Position numbers and translations under genes: made by a program
Part shown: positions 1 through 9,831 of the stretch, piece after piece
How the letters are laid out: each line of letters begins with the position of its first letter
Position numbering within the stretch: position 1 is the first letter of the stretch
From: Prevotella sp.
Lineage (GTDB): Bacteria > Bacteroidota > Bacteroidia > Bacteroidales > Bacteroidaceae
Reading direction: 5' to 3'
Assembly: GCA_017479675.1 (NCBI GenBank)
Contig: JAFVBX010000063.1
Coordinates: forward strand, 1-49,710
Length of the DNA: 49,710 nucleotides
The notes under the pieces: model-generated
Told to the model about the DNA's origin: nothing
What the model saw: only the letters and a program-made list of their open reading frames with translations
The model's database searches: none

Positions 1-293
1 GCAAAGCCTGCCTTACCCATGATACGGCGCGACATCATGCGTCCGGCGATGCTCACTGTGCGTGAGTTCTCTTCCGTAGCCTTCACACGTACGGGGTTAC
101 CCTCTTCGTCCATCAGAGTGTTGCCGTTCTCATCCAGTTCGTATGGCAAATCAACAAAACTATCTATTATGTCCGTAGAATAAGCATCCACGGGATATTC
201 CGCTGCAGGATATGGGTTGATGCCCATGTTGCGCAACTCCTGCAGACTCTCTCTGCGTCCTATCTCTTGTTCTGAAAGTTCGAGTACATTCAT
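1..293 (-). CDS. lysS: Lysyl-tRNA synthetase, N-terminal part (cut by window edge)
   Basis: Class II lysyl-tRNA synthetase, which charges tRNA-Lys in the cytoplasm. Only the first 97 codons are inside the window; the gene runs off the left edge. The start MNVLELSEQE and the following RNMGINPYPA stretch match the N-terminus of Bacteroidetes LysS, just before the OB-fold anticodon-binding domain. A short acidic insert (ENGNTLMDEEGN) precedes the SIAGRMMSRR segment, which is the first OB-fold strand. The ATG at 293 is the only in-frame start before the promoter-like element at 367-398. The catalytic domain is not visible. Confidence 0.9.
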   Translation of the reverse strand, partial: MNVLELSEQEIGRRESLQELRNMGINPYPAAEYPVDAYSTDIIDSFVDLPYELDENGNTLMDEEGNPVRVKATEENSRTVSIAGRMMSRRIMGKAGF

Positions 294-366
294 TCCTTTA
301 TCTGTCTTTATACTTTACTCTTTATACTTAAAACCTAAAACTTCAAACGTCACTTCTTACCGTCTG

Positions 367-398
367 CAAAGTTAGTAATTTAATTTGACATACGGAAA
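367..398 (-). promoter_or_regulatory. Bacteroidetes-type promoter for lysS
   Basis: On the minus strand the sequence reads TAACTTTGC at 374-366, the -7 box. A TTTC at 398-395, 20 bases upstream, fits a weak -33 box. The predicted start leaves a leader of about 65 bases before the lysS ATG. Confidence 0.6.
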
Positions 399-419
399 TT
401 ATTCTGTCACTTTTATTCT

Positions 420-503
420 GCGGTTGCTTTGCTTCCACGTGCGGTTGCTTTGCTTCCGCGTGCCCTTGCTTAGCTTCCACGTGCGGTTGCTAAGCTTCCG
501 CAC
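420..503. repeat. Four-unit 21-bp tandem array
   Basis: Four consecutive 21-bp units start at 420, 441, 462 and 483. Each has the form GCGGTTGCTTTGCTTCCACGT with a few substitutions. The core TTGCTTAGCTTCC recurs elsewhere in the window (about 24920; reversed near 42665), so this is one member of a dispersed family. The rest of the lysS-transpeptidase intergenic region (294-532) holds the lysS promoter and AT-rich sequence. Confidence 0.8.
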
Positions 504-532
504 GGGAGGGGATTTCCCACAATATTAATGCT

Positions 533-2080
533 TCAATCCAACAGAGAATGTAGCTTGCTGATTATGGGTTTGTCATAGCCATAGACGTCGGGCATGCTCT
601 CCACTATACCGGTAGAGGGGTCGGGAAACATGGTATAGTAGAGGATATACACAGGCACACGCGGTGACACCTTATGGTAACTCAGCAGGCGGAATGGGCG
701 TGGTTCTTCTTGATGTTTACTCACCCACTTCATGCCGCGCTCAGTCTCCGGCGGCATATCCATAGAGATGCGGAGACAGTCGCGTGTCCATTCCGTCATG
801 TCAGGCAGGAGGAAGAGAGCCAACTGATATGGGTTCTCCACACGTACACAGCCATGAGAGACTGTGCGGCGGTCGCGGCTGAACACGCCAGGCGAATTGG
901 TATCGTGAAGATATACGGAGAAACTGTTGGAGAAACGGAACACTATCCTACCGAGGGCATTGCCACGTCCGCCTCGCTGCACGAAACGTATGCTTGCCTT
1001 CTTGAAATCCTCTGCACCAAGATGTGTGATATTGATAGTGTCACCAGTGATGCGGCTCACGGCAAAATAGTTGTGGCGCGCAAACCATGCCGAGTCGCCT
1101 GCATGGCGTGGAAAGTCAGAGGCGGCTATCTTGGGAGGCAGGCTCCACTCAGGGTTTACCTGAATATAGCTGATGTCGCTGCACAGCAAAGGTGTCTTGG
1201 TGTCCCACGCACCTACGGCGACTTTCATCGTCAGCATGGTATCCGCTCCCACCGCCCATAGCAACTGCGACGGTATGTTGACCATCACGCGGCGCTCACC
1301 TGCCGACGGATGATTGATGCGCCAGCGGCAGCGCTCCATGTTGGCGGCTATCTTGTTGCGGTGGTCTCTGTCGGTAGCTGTCTCCAGCTCCCCTTGCAAC
1401 GTCTCATACATAGTCTTGTTGGCAGGAACAGAGGCATAGAGGTAATCCATGCGCTCGTCGGAGGAGATTTTGCCAAGGGTGCCGTCATAATCTGGCACGG
1501 CGGTAACATAGTCATAGAGGTGTGCGTAGGCTGTCACTCCTGGCGGCAGGTCAGCTTTCTGATACAAGCGATTGAGCAGCTTTGCCGGTTGCACGAAGCC
1601 ATAACGCATGCCTGTGACGTACTTCACGTATGCCTTGGTGAGGTTGTAGTCAAGGCGTGGCAGCACCTCGTTGATGTCGAGCGAAAGGGAATCGAAAGCC
1701 AGACTGCGCACGGCGGCGAGGTCTTGTTCTATCTCCGGTAGATAGAAGGCTGACGGCGAGAAGCCATGACGGGGCAGCTCGTCTTGAAGATAGCGGAGAA
1801 GGTCGTCGGCATCTTCCATCAGTCCGTCTTCCGAGAACCACAGGGGTATATCGTCAAAGTCGGAGATGCTGTCATAGCGGTGCTTCACAATGAGGTCTGA
1901 CCTCCACGAGGCGGTGTCAGCTGCTATGATGTCATGAAGACAATGCGCCATGCGCTCTGCATCCAGTGAGTCCTGATAAGTCCCGAATGGCTCTTCTGTT
2001 ACCTCTTGCAGAACGTTGGTGATACGTTGGCATGAGGATAACAACAATAGAAGGAATATGAGACACTGGATATGGTGCAT
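533..2080 (-). CDS. Murein L,D-transpeptidase (YkuD/YcbB-like lipoprotein)
   Basis: Predicted L,D-transpeptidase that forms 3-3 crosslinks in peptidoglycan or attaches proteins to it. The catalytic motif SHGCVRV is present with Cys at about residue 411. The 515-residue length and a long N-terminal region before the catalytic domain resemble YcbB (LdtD). The N-terminus MHHIQCLIFLLLLLSSCQ is a signal peptide with a lipobox (LSSC), so the protein is probably anchored in the periplasm. It lies 6 bases downstream of the antiporter gene and looks like the last gene of the recA-pepT-antiporter run. Stop is TGA. The exact crosslink or substrate cannot be read from sequence. Confidence 0.88.
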   Translation of the reverse strand: MHHIQCLIFLLLLLSSCQRITNVLQEVTEEPFGTYQDSLDAERMAHCLHDIIAADTASWRSDLIVKHRYDSISDFDDIPLWFSEDGLMEDADDLLRYLQDELPRHGFSPSAFYLPEIEQDLAAVRSLAFDSLSLDINEVLPRLDYNLTKAYVKYVTGMRYGFVQPAKLLNRLYQKADLPPGVTAYAHLYDYVTAVPDYDGTLGKISSDERMDYLYASVPANKTMYETLQGELETATDRDHRNKIAANMERCRWRINHPSAGERRVMVNIPSQLLWAVGADTMLTMKVAVGAWDTKTPLLCSDISYIQVNPEWSLPPKIAASDFPRHAGDSAWFARHNYFAVSRITGDTINITHLGAEDFKKASIRFVQRGGRGNALGRIVFRFSNSFSVYLHDTNSPGVFSRDRRTVSHGCVRVENPYQLALFLLPDMTEWTRDCLRISMDMPPETERGMKWVSKHQEEPRPFRLLSYHKVSPRVPVYILYYTMFPDPSTGIVESMPDVYGYDKPIISKLHSLLD

Positions 2081-2086
2081 AGGGTA

Positions 2087-4345
2087 CTAAAAGTTCTCGG
2101 CAAGGCGTTTGATGTCCTGATCCTCACCTACTATCCACAGTATGTCACCTGGTTTAAAGAGATAGAGCGGCGACACGGTGGTGAGGTTCTCACGGCCTTC
2201 CTCCAGTCCCACAAGCATACAGTTGTACTTGTCGCGCAACTGTGAGGTGATAAGCGACTTGCCGTCAAAGGGGCAGAGAGGCGTTATGGCAAAGCGACGC
2301 AGCTGCATCTCGTGTATGCCGAACTCGGTGGGTTCGGGGTATTGCTCGTCTTGCAGGGTGGCATTGACGGCGGCAAGCTGAGCATCGGAACCGATGACGT
2401 TGATTTGGTCGTATGGGAATATGATGTCGTCGCCCGAAGGGATATTTATCTTCCTGTGGCCACGCACTATGCTGCTGACATGCACTCCGAAACGTTGCGC
2501 CAGCTTCAGTTCCTTCAGTGTCTTGCCAGCCCACGTAGAGTCCTGCGGCACATCGACGGTAGCGATGTGAATATCGCGGTCGAGCAGCTTACCCTCGAAG
2601 AGTGGTCGTTTCTTGCCTGTGGCACGTGCCGCGAGGTCCTTAGACTGCAAGTTCTGTACGAATAGGCGCTCCAGTCTGATGCTGCTACGCTTTATCGAAC
2701 GCGAATAGACGATAGCCACCACTACACACAGCGCTACGCACAGCATCATGGCATTGGAGAACTGCGTCAACTGACTGAAGATGTAGCAGATGTAAGCCAT
2801 TGCAATAGCCACACGCGCTATGACGGTGAAGGTAAGCGGTGCCCTGTTATGGCGGCTGCCTATCCACAGGGCGCGGAACTCCTCGCTGCGGGTTTTCTTC
2901 ATCACCATAGCACGAAGGAACGGTGCTATGAGCAACAGAGTTATGGCAGCACACAACAGGTCTGCCCACTTGGCTGGCATGAGCGACTCAAGGAACGACT
3001 CGCCGAGTGTCAGCATGATGATGACTATGGCACTCGACAACACGGAGTATATCAAGGTGTTGATAGCCATCTGGGTGAGCAACGGACGCCAGTAGCCCTG
3101 TGAATGGTCGTAGTTGGTGGGGGCTATGTCAGAAATCTTGTTTATGCGGCTAATCCAAGCCTTGGGCATAGACCTCTCAAGGAGGTTATATACAGGCACG
3201 GCACCGCGAATCATATATGGCGTAGAGAACGTAGTGATGACCGACACGGTGACGACCACCGGATAAAGGAAGTCGCTAATGATGTTAAGGCTCAAGCCCA
3301 ACGAGGCTATGATAAAGGCAAACTCGCCTTTCTGCGCCATAGAGAAACCGCATCGCATGGCAGTCTTGAGCGGCTGACCAGAGAGGAGGAAGCCGAAGGT
3401 GCCGAAGATGCTCTGTCCAAAGATGATGGCGAGGGTTATGATGATGATAGTGAGCCACTGCTGCATCACCACGTTTATATCGACCAACATACCCACAGAG
3501 ACAAAGAAGATGGCACCAAACAGGTTTTTCACAGGCTCGACAAGTTTCTCTATCTTCTTTGCCTCGATGGTCTCGGCAAGTATGCTACCCATGACAAATG
3601 AGCCGAAGGCGGAGCTGAAACCCACCATAGAGGCACACACCGCCATAGCACAACATAGCGCCAGCGCCACGATGAGCAGCACCTCCTCGTTTATCAGTTT
3701 GCGAACCTTGCGAAGGAATATGGGGATAAAGAATATGCCTGCGACAAACCACAGCACGAGGAAGAACACAATGTCGAACAGCGATGAGAGCATGCTGCCG
3801 TCGGATCCGCCCTCGCCTCCTTTGGCTATTGTGGTAAGCACCACCATCATGACGATGGCGAGGATGTCTTCAAGTATCAGCACGCTCATGACGAGAGAGG
3901 CAAACTGTTGTTGCTTTAACCCCATATTGTCGAATGCCTTATATATAATGGTAGTGGAAGACATGGCAAGCATGCCTGCAAGAAACAGCCCATCCATCTT
4001 CGACCAGCCTTGGAACTCTGCCACCATGATGCCTATCGTCATCATGGAAAAGATTATGGTGAGGGCGGCAATGATGGGCGCCATACCCATCTTGAGTATT
4101 TTCTTGACGGAGAAGTCCAGACCTAATGCAAACAACAGGAACATCACGCCTATGTCAGCCCACGTCTCAATGTTTTCATGGTCGGTGACGCTCATGGTAA
4201 TCGGCAGGTTGGGCGATATGATGAAACCAGCCACGATGTAGCCCAGCACAAGCGGTTGCTTGAGCTTCTTGAATATCAATGTCACTATTCCTGCGGTGAC
4301 AAGAATGAGTGCCAGGTCTCTTACTAAGGAAGGGATGTCCGACAT
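2087..4345 (-). CDS. Kef-type monovalent cation:proton antiporter with C-terminal RCK_C (TrkA-C) domains
   Basis: Membrane antiporter of the CPA2 family, exchanging K+ or Na+ for protons. About twelve hydrophobic segments cover residues 5-390, with the family sequence LFALGLDFS near residue 75. Another hydrophobic stretch covers about 420-560. The cytoplasmic tail (about 590-750) holds two TrkA-C-like domains, each ending in a [13 protein letters not shown] or GDILWIVGE type strand. At 752 residues it is longer than E. coli KefB/KefC and uses TrkA-C rather than a visible Rossmann NAD domain. Its start overlaps the end of pepT by 22 bases, suggesting coupled translation. Stop is TAG. Ion specificity is unknown. 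Confidence 0.87.
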   Translation of the reverse strand: MSDIPSLVRDLALILVTAGIVTLIFKKLKQPLVLGYIVAGFIISPNLPITMSVTDHENIETWADIGVMFLLFALGLDFSVKKILKMGMAPIIAALTIIFSMMTIGIMVAEFQGWSKMDGLFLAGMLAMSSTTIIYKAFDNMGLKQQQFASLVMSVLILEDILAIVMMVVLTTIAKGGEGGSDGSMLSSLFDIVFFLVLWFVAGIFFIPIFLRKVRKLINEEVLLIVALALCCAMAVCASMVGFSSAFGSFVMGSILAETIEAKKIEKLVEPVKNLFGAIFFVSVGMLVDINVVMQQWLTIIIITLAIIFGQSIFGTFGFLLSGQPLKTAMRCGFSMAQKGEFAFIIASLGLSLNIISDFLYPVVVTVSVITTFSTPYMIRGAVPVYNLLERSMPKAWISRINKISDIAPTNYDHSQGYWRPLLTQMAINTLIYSVLSSAIVIIMLTLGESFLESLMPAKWADLLCAAITLLLIAPFLRAMVMKKTRSEEFRALWIGSRHNRAPLTFTVIARVAIAMAYICYIFSQLTQFSNAMMLCVALCVVVAIVYSRSIKRSSIRLERLFVQNLQSKDLAARATGKKRPLFEGKLLDRDIHIATVDVPQDSTWAGKTLKELKLAQRFGVHVSSIVRGHRKINIPSGDDIIFPYDQINVIGSDAQLAAVNATLQDEQYPEPTEFGIHEMQLRRFAITPLCPFDGKSLITSQLRDKYNCMLVGLEEGRENLTTVSPLYLFKPGDILWIVGEDQDIKRLAENF

Positions 4346-5562
4346 ATATTGACTATTGTTTGAACTGCCTTTTCCATCACCTGCAAGGAGACGAACTCAT
4401 GTGGTCCATGGAAATTTACGGCACCAGTAAAGATGTTGGGACAAGGCAAACCCTTGAAAGACAACTGCGCCCCGTCGGTACCTCCACGAATAGGTTGCAC
4501 CTTAGGTGTCACGCCTGCAGCAGCCATAGCTTGCTCTACCTTTTCTATTATGTGGCGTACAGGATCTATCTTTTCGAGCATGTTGTAGTATTGGTCAACG
4601 ACCACAGCATGGCATACTCCCTCGCCGTACTTATGACAGATTTTCTCTGCCACCTTATTTATATATAGCTTGCGCTCCTCGAACCTCTCGCGGTCGTGAT
4701 CGCGGATGATGTAGCTGAGCTCTGCCTGTTCACAGCCGCCCGTCATGCCCGTAAGATGGAAGAAACCTTCACGCCCTTCGGTTCTTTCTGGTATCTCATC
4801 GGCAGGCAACATGTTGGCAAACTCAGTGGCTATGCGGGCAGCATTGAGCATCTTGCCCTTGGCATAGCCAGGATGCACGCTGACACCTTTGAAGTGTATC
4901 TTTGCCGATGCAGCATTGAAGTTCTCGTACTCCAATTCTCCGAGGTCACCGCCGTCAATGGTGTAGGCATAGTCACAGCCGAACCTCTCCACGTCGAAGT
5001 GGTGAGCCCCCATGCCTATCTCCTCGTCCGGGTTAAAGGCAACGCGTATTGTGCCGTGTTCTATTTCAGGATGGTCTCTGAGATAACACATCGCCTGCAT
5101 TATCTCTGCTATACCCGCCTTGTCGTCAGCGCCCAGCAACGTGGTGCCGTCGGTAACGATGAGGTCTTCGCCTACATGGCGTAACAGTTCGGGGAACTTC
5201 TCGGGACTGCTCACTCTGCCTGGCGACAACTCTATGTCACCGCCGTCATAGTGCTCCACGATGCGTGCCTTCACGTCCTTGCCAGAACAGTCAGGCGAGG
5301 TGTCATAATGGGAGATAAAACCGATAGTAGGTAAGGAGTTGACGAGTTGACAAGTTGACGAGTTGACGAGCTGTGCAGGCAAGGTGCCATAGAGGTAACC
5401 GTTGTCATCGAGCACAACGTCTTGAAGCCCCTCGCTAATCATCTCATCACGCAGGAAACGTGCGAAGACAAGTTGCTTCGACGTGCTTGGTACCGTCTGT
5501 GAGTCCTCACTCGACTGGGTATCAAACTGCGTGTAATGTATGAAACGCTCACTTAGCTTCAT
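4324..5562 (-). CDS. pepT: Peptidase T (tripeptide aminopeptidase)
   Basis: Cytoplasmic M20-family metallopeptidase removing the N-terminal residue from tripeptides. It aligns closely with E. coli Pep[11 protein letters not shown] (metal-binding His and Asp), [42 protein letters not shown], the dimer and substrate segment [12 protein letters not shown], and final ligand GPHEF. The length of 412 is normal. An extra run of about 8 residues ([13 protein letters not shown]) sits between LPA and TIGF and is encoded by an 8-bp tandem repeat (5339-5370) that looks like intergenic repeat DNA. The start overlaps the recA end by 14 bases. Stop is TAG. Confidence 0.95.
   Translation of the reverse strand: MKLSERFIHYTQFDTQSSEDSQTVPSTSKQLVFARFLRDEMISEGLQDVVLDDNGYLYGTLPAQLVNSSTCQLVNSLPTIGFISHYDTSPDCSGKDVKARIVEHYDGGDIELSPGRVSSPEKFPELLRHVGEDLIVTDGTTLLGADDKAGIAEIMQAMCYLRDHPEIEHGTIRVAFNPDEEIGMGAHHFDVERFGCDYAYTIDGGDLGELEYENFNAASAKIHFKGVSVHPGYAKGKMLNAARIATEFANMLPADEIPERTEGREGFFHLTGMTGGCEQAELSYIIRDHDRERFEERKLYINKVAEKICHKYGEGVCHAVVVDQYYNMLEKIDPVRHIIEKVEQAMAAAGVTPKVQPIRGGTDGAQLSFKGLPCPNIFTGAVNFHGPHEFVSLQVMEKAVQTIVNICRTSLP
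5339..5370. repeat. 8-bp tandem repeat inside pepT
   Basis: Four adjacent copies of TTGACGAG (the second is TTGACAAG) lie inside the pepT reading frame. They encode the extra [12 protein letters not shown] residues on the minus strand. Eight is not a multiple of three, so gain or loss of one unit would shift the frame. Confidence 0.85.
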
Positions 5563-6562
5563 TGTCCTTGCTTACTGCTTCGCGCACCTTTGCCTCCAGT
5601 TCATCGCACAGCTCAGGATTGTCCTTCAACAGAGCTATGACAGCCTCGCGTCCCTGCGCCAGTTTTGACTCTCCGTATGAGAACCATGAGCCTGACTTCT
5701 TCACGATACCCTTTTCGGTAGCGATGTCAAGGATTTCTCCTAACTTTGATATACCCGTGCCGAACATGATGTCAAACTCGCACTTACGGAATGGAGGTGC
5801 CACCTTGTTCTTCACAATCTTTACCTTTGTGAGTTTGCCGAGTACGTTGTCTCCGTCCTTGATAGGAGTAGAGGCACGTACATCGATACGCACGGAAGCA
5901 TAGAACTTCAGCGCGTTACCGCCTGTGGTAGTCTCTGGGTTGCCGAACATCACGCCTATCTTCTCACGCAGCTGGTTGATGAAGATACACGTTGTGTTGG
6001 TCTTTGATATGGTAGAGGTGAGTTTGCGGAGAGCCTGCGACATCAGTCGAGCCTGCAGTCCCACCTTGTTGTCGCCCATGTCACCTTCTATCTCAGCCTT
6101 CGGAGTGAGGGCTGCCACAGAGTCGATAACGATGATATCCACTGCAGCACTTGAGATGAGCTGGTCTGCAATCTGCAATGCCTGCTCGCCATTGTCGGGC
6201 TGCGAGATAAGCAGCTCGTCAACGTCAACGTTCAGGTTTGCCGCATAGAAACGGTCGAATGCGTGCTCTGCATCGATGAATGCTGCTATGCCACCCTGCT
6301 TCTGAGCCTCCGCTATGGCGTGAAGTGCCAGTGTCGTCTTACCTGATGATTCAGGACCATATATTTCGATAATACGTCCCTTAGGATAGCCACCCACACC
6401 GAGAGCTATGTCAAGACCTAAGGAGCCAGATGGTATCACGTCTATTTTCTCCACGTTTTCGTCACCCATCTTCATGATTGAGCCCTTGCCGAAATCTTTC
6501 TCAATCTTTGCCATTGCTGCCTGCAATGCCTTCAGTTTTGCTTCTTTATTCTCGTTTGCCAT
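5549..6562 (-). CDS. recA: Recombinase RecA
   Basis: DNA-dependent ATPase for homologous recombination and SOS co-protease. Walker A GPESSGKT lies at residues 69-76. Walker B is in the [12 protein letters not shown] stretch. Loop L1 and L2 regions ([20 protein letters not shown] and [10 protein letters not shown]) are intact. The length of 337 is normal for Bacteroidetes. It is the first gene of a compact run with pepT, the antiporter and the L,D-transpeptidase. Only 43 AT-rich bases separate it from the upstream carboxynorspermidine synthase gene, and no clear SOS box or promoter is seen there. Stop is TGA. Confidence 0.98.
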   Translation of the reverse strand: MANENKEAKLKALQAAMAKIEKDFGKGSIMKMGDENVEKIDVIPSGSLGLDIALGVGGYPKGRIIEIYGPESSGKTTLALHAIAEAQKQGGIAAFIDAEHAFDRFYAANLNVDVDELLISQPDNGEQALQIADQLISSAAVDIIVIDSVAALTPKAEIEGDMGDNKVGLQARLMSQALRKLTSTISKTNTTCIFINQLREKIGVMFGNPETTTGGNALKFYASVRIDVRASTPIKDGDNVLGKLTKVKIVKNKVAPPFRKCEFDIMFGTGISKLGEILDIATEKGIVKKSGSWFSYGESKLAQGREAVIALLKDNPELCDELEAKVREAVSKDNEAK

Positions 6563-6605
6563 TGTCGTTGTTTATTATGAATTATGAATTGTGCATTATG
6601 AATTA

Positions 6606-7847
6606 TTACAGTTCCAGGTCGCCATTGAACACCTCATGCCAGGGGAGTCCCTGCTTGTTGAGCTGTTCCATGAACGGATCGGGATCAAAATCTTCCACGT
6701 TCCACACGCCGGGCTTTTTCCATATACCTTTTACGAACATCATGGCACCAATCATTGCCGGCACTCCAGTGGTGTAGCTCACGCCCTGCATGCCTGTCTC
6801 TTCGTATGCCTCCTGATGCTTGCAGTTGTTATAAACGTAGTAAGTGATTTCCTTGCCATCCTTGATACCACGAATACGACAGCCTATACTCGTCTCGCCG
6901 TCGTAGTTCTCGCCAAGGTCTTGCGGATTAGGCAGCACAGCCTTGAGGAATTGCAAAGGAACTATTTTTACCTTCACCGTCTTACTGCCGTCAGCCAAAG
7001 GTGCTTCATACTCTATCTCGTCGATGCGGCTCATGCCGAGGTTCTGTATGCAGTCGAGGTAGGTGAGATATTGCTGACCGAAGGTCATCCAGAAACGCGC
7101 CTGCTTAATGGTAGGATAATTCTTCACCAATGACTCCAGTTCCTCATGGTGCATAAGGTATGACTCGCGCGGACCTATGTTAGGATATGTCAGCGCCTTG
7201 TGTATCTCAAGCGGCTCTGTCTCTATCCATTCACCGTCCTTATAGTACAGTCCCTTCTGCGTTATCTCGCGTATGTTTATCTCAGGGTTGAAGTTCGTTG
7301 CGAAAGCCTTATGATGATTGCCTGCGTTACAGTCCACTATGTCGAGGTAATGTATCTCGTCGAAATGGTGCTTTGCTGCGTATGCAGTATATACACCTGA
7401 TACTCCCGGGTCGAAGCCGCAGCCGAGTATTGCCGTCAACCCTGCCTCCTCGAAACGCTGTTTGTATGCCCACTGCCATGAGTACTCAAAGTGCGCCTCA
7501 TCCTTTGGCTCGTAGTTTGCCGTATCAAGGTAGTTCACTCCGCATGCCAGACAGGCATCCATTATCGTCAGATCCTGGTAAGGCAGTGCGAGGTTTACGC
7601 ACAGTTCGGGTTTGAAATCGTTGAACAAAGCCTTCAGCTGCTCCACGTCATCAGCATCTACCTGCGCCGTGCTTATATTGATGCTGCCCGCATAGTTTCT
7701 TGCCTTGATTGCCTCAGCCAGTGCATCGCATTTCTCCTTGCGACGGCTTGCTATCATGAAGTCTGTGAAGACATCGCTGTTTTGCGCTATCTTGTGTGCC
7801 GCAACGGTTGCTACACCGCCTGCACCAATCATAATGATTCTTGACAT
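6606..7847 (-). CDS. Saccharopine-dehydrogenase-family carboxynorspermidine synthase
   Basis: Probably reductively condenses a diamine with aspartate semialdehyde to make carboxynorspermidine or carboxyspermidine, the alternative polyamine route known in Vibrio and common in Bacteroidetes. The N-terminus has the nucleotide-binding motif GAGGVAT (residues 8-14). Family stretches such as YLDTANYEP, LGCGFDPGVSGVY and TTGVPAMIGAMM are present. The length of 413 matches the family. Within the broader saccharopine dehydrogenase family a lysine role is possible, but the Bacteroidetes homologues are assigned to polyamine synthesis. It lies between a lipoprotein gene and recA on the same strand. Stop is TAA. 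Confidence 0.85.
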   Translation of the reverse strand: MSRIIMIGAGGVATVAAHKIAQNSDVFTDFMIASRRKEKCDALAEAIKARNYAGSINISTAQVDADDVEQLKALFNDFKPELCVNLALPYQDLTIMDACLACGVNYLDTANYEPKDEAHFEYSWQWAYKQRFEEAGLTAILGCGFDPGVSGVYTAYAAKHHFDEIHYLDIVDCNAGNHHKAFATNFNPEINIREITQKGLYYKDGEWIETEPLEIHKALTYPNIGPRESYLMHHEELESLVKNYPTIKQARFWMTFGQQYLTYLDCIQNLGMSRIDEIEYEAPLADGSKTVKVKIVPLQFLKAVLPNPQDLGENYDGETSIGCRIRGIKDGKEITYYVYNNCKHQEAYEETGMQGVSYTTGVPAMIGAMMFVKGIWKKPGVWNVEDFDPDPFMEQLNKQGLPWHEVFNGDLEL

Positions 7848-7883
7848 TCTTCTCTATTCTTTAAACTTTATTCTATATTTTCT

Positions 7884-8702
7884 TTACTTTTTCAGTTCTT
7901 TTTGCTGTGCTTCCTTGTTTGCCTCCATTGCATTGAGTTTTCTGTGGAAGCCGTAACGTACGCCATTCTGCATGAGTACGAGGGAATCGGTGCTGAGACT
8001 CACAAGGTCGAGCGTGTCCATAGCATAGCTGCTCTTACGCTGTTGACTGCCATTTATCGGGTTGAAATGTCCTGATATGAGTACCAGACGTCCGTTGAGC
8101 ATATACCACTTGACATAGTTCTTCACCTCTGGATATACTACTGGCGAGTCATCTTCCAGCGAGTTGGAACGCATAATACGTCCCACTGCCCTCGCATTAT
8201 GGCTACGCTTCAGTGTAAAGCCATATTCGCGCGGTATCATAAAGTTGTCCTTTATCGAGTCGTCAATATGTGCCATCATACGGCGCTGAGCCCTGCGCGA
8301 CATGTTCTGCAACTCCTTCATCACAGGCATTACGGGATAGGTCCATGTACCCTTCAGCTCGTCAAGGTTTACCACCATGGTGGCAGTAGTGCTGTCTTCC
8401 GGGTCACGCATCACTCCTATCCAATCGCCTATCTCGGGCTTTCCTATTATGCGGCGGTTCTCCTTTGCATCGATAGTACTGATAGTTATGGGGTCGCCAT
8501 AGAACGGCCATATCACCACAACGGAGTCTGACGTTCCGTCGCACGACAGACCATAGAGCATGGAGTCACCGACGATTTCGGGTGTAGAGTCGCTGACAAC
8601 TTCCTCATCGTCGATTTTCTCGCTGCTTCTGTTACAACTTCCCGTGCCCATCACTATGAGGCAGGCAAGGGCGAAACAGAGTATGTGAAATTGTATTTTC
8701 AT
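7884..8702 (-). CDS. Hypothetical lipoprotein, possibly lipocalin-like
   Basis: A 272-residue exported lipoprotein of unknown function. The N-terminus MKIQFHILCFALACLIVMG is hydrophobic and ends in a lipobox (GTGSC), followed by acidic and serine-rich residues (EKIDDEEVVSDS) that suggest export to the outer membrane. The C-terminal half has alternating strands including KWYMLNGRLVLISGH and DTLDLVSLSTDSLVL, which resemble lipocalin-like domains of Bacteroidetes lipoproteins; this is a weak match by eye. It sits 36 bases upstream of the carboxynorspermidine synthase and may share its transcript. An array of 22-bp repeats lies just upstream. Confidence 0.6.
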   Translation of the reverse strand: MKIQFHILCFALACLIVMGTGSCNRSSEKIDDEEVVSDSTPEIVGDSMLYGLSCDGTSDSVVVIWPFYGDPITISTIDAKENRRIIGKPEIGDWIGVMRDPEDSTTATMVVNLDELKGTWTYPVMPVMKELQNMSRRAQRRMMAHIDDSIKDNFMIPREYGFTLKRSHNARAVGRIMRSNSLEDDSPVVYPEVKNYVKWYMLNGRLVLISGHFNPINGSQQRKSSYAMDTLDLVSLSTDSLVLMQNGVRYGFHRKLNAMEANKEAQQKELKK

Positions 8703-8737
8703 CGCTGTTATTTTGTTGTATAATTTCTTGCGTTTTA

Positions 8738-8822
8738 GAAAAGCTATCCTTTAAGGGGCTAAAAGCTATCCTTTAAGGGGCCAAAAGCTATCCTTTTGGG
8801 GGGTGAAAAGATAACCTTTTCC
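8738..8822. repeat. 22-bp-period tandem array (GAAAAGCTATCCTTTAAGGGG type)
   Basis: Three nearly identical units of 22-23 bp start at 8738, 8761 and 8783. A fourth, diverged unit (GAAAAGATAACCTTTTCC) starts at 8805. They fill most of the gap between queF and the lipoprotein gene. The core AAAGCTATCCTTT resembles the AAAGCTATGCTTT core of the array at 42582-42711. Confidence 0.8.
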
Positions 8823-8863
8823 AAACGTCTCCGTAAACCATTGACTCTGTGATACTTACAAAA

Positions 8864-9364
8864 TCATATTGTTTGCTTGTTTTCCAAGCGTCGCTGAGCC
8901 ATAGTTTCGTACCTCGTACCAGGGCGTCCGTAGTTGGCATAGGGATATATGGAGATACCCCCACGTGGCAGGAAGAGCCCCGTCACCTCTATATACTTCG
9001 GGTCCATCAGTTTGATGAGGTCCTTCATGATGATGTTCACACAATCCTCATGGAAGTCACCGTGGTTACGGAAAGAGAAGAGATAGAGCTTCAGGCTCTT
9101 GCTCTCCACCATCTTCTTGTCAGGGATGTACATTATCTTTATCTCTGCAAAGTCGGGCTGTCCCGTAATAGGACACAGCGAGGTGAACTCCGGGCAGTTG
9201 AACTGAACCCAGTAATCATTGTCGGGGTGCATGTTCTGGAATGTCTCAAGCACCTCCGGCGCATAGTCGCTGTGGTAGTTTGTCTCCTTGCCCAACAGCT
9301 GCAGCCCGTCCTTACTTCTGTCGTTTATTGGCATCGCTTCGCTATTTTCCGAATCGTCATACAT
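8864..9364 (-). CDS. queF: NADPH-dependent preQ0 reductase QueF
   Basis: Reduces 7-cyano-7-deazaguanine to preQ1 in queuosine synthesis. This is the short, unimodular form (166 residues). The catalytic Cys lies in [14 protein letters not shown], the family signature. The NADPH-binding segment is [15 protein letters not shown] and the second active-site part is HEDCVN. It is the last gene of the nusB-to-queF minus-strand run, 3 bases after the DUF5606 gene. Stop is TGA. No preQ1 riboswitch is seen directly upstream, as expected for an internal operon gene. Confidence 0.95.
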   Translation of the reverse strand: MYDDSENSEAMPINDRSKDGLQLLGKETNYHSDYAPEVLETFQNMHPDNDYWVQFNCPEFTSLCPITGQPDFAEIKIMYIPDKKMVESKSLKLYLFSFRNHGDFHEDCVNIIMKDLIKLMDPKYIEVTGLFLPRGGISIYPYANYGRPGTRYETMAQRRLENKQTI

Positions 9365-9367
9365 CTT

Positions 9368-9805
9368 TTACTCCTCCTCGCGGCTGTCAATATTGTCACC
9401 GTTTGTAGGCTTCAGGTCTTCCTCGAAGTTTACTCCTGCCTCGATAAGGATGTTATACCACTGAATGAGTTTCTTGACATCTGACGGATGGACGCGGTCG
9501 CGGTCAAAGGTAGGAAGGAACTTTGCGAAGTATTCAAACAGTTCGTCACCGCTTGCCTTCTTGTAATTGATGCCGGCAGTCTTGCCACCCTCCATGTCGC
9601 GCAGGGCGATAAGGATTTCTCCCAGAGGCTTGTCCTCCTCGTCGGTGTACATTGCTATGTCACCCAGTGATGTCACGCGGTCGCTGGCAAAAGCTGGCAT
9701 ACGCTTATGGTCTATGAGGTTTTCTACTATCAGTGTACCTTTGCCTCGTGTAACGAGTTCGTAAAGTCCAGGTTTGCCAGATATGGCTAAAATTGTCTTG
9801 CTCAT
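9368..9805 (-). CDS. DUF5606-type conserved protein
   Basis: Small cytoplasmic protein (145 residues) with no signal peptide or membrane segment. The N-terminal half (MSKTILAISGKPGLYELV, then SLGDIAMYTDEEDKPLGEIL) looks like a compact beta domain found across Bacteroidetes and, to my recollection, catalogued as DUF5606. The C-terminus is acidic (DNIDSREEE). Its function is unknown. It sits between coaE and queF, with 26 AT-rich bases to coaE and 3 bases to queF. Stop is TAA. Confidence 0.75.
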   Translation of the reverse strand: MSKTILAISGKPGLYELVTRGKGTLIVENLIDHKRMPAFASDRVTSLGDIAMYTDEEDKPLGEILIALRDMEGGKTAGINYKKASGDELFEYFAKFLPTFDRDRVHPSDVKKLIQWYNILIEAGVNFEEDLKPTNGDNIDSREEE

Positions 9806-9831
9806 TATACTATATATTATGAATTTGTAAA

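Noticed and set aside
420-503. CRISPR array
   Set aside because: The units are direct tandem copies without variable spacers, and no cas genes are nearby.
3399-4241. Long plus-strand open frame opposite the antiporter gene
   Set aside because: It is a shadow of a membrane-protein gene: low-complexity, Met/Ser-rich, no ribosome site, and fully covered by a well-conserved gene on the other strand.
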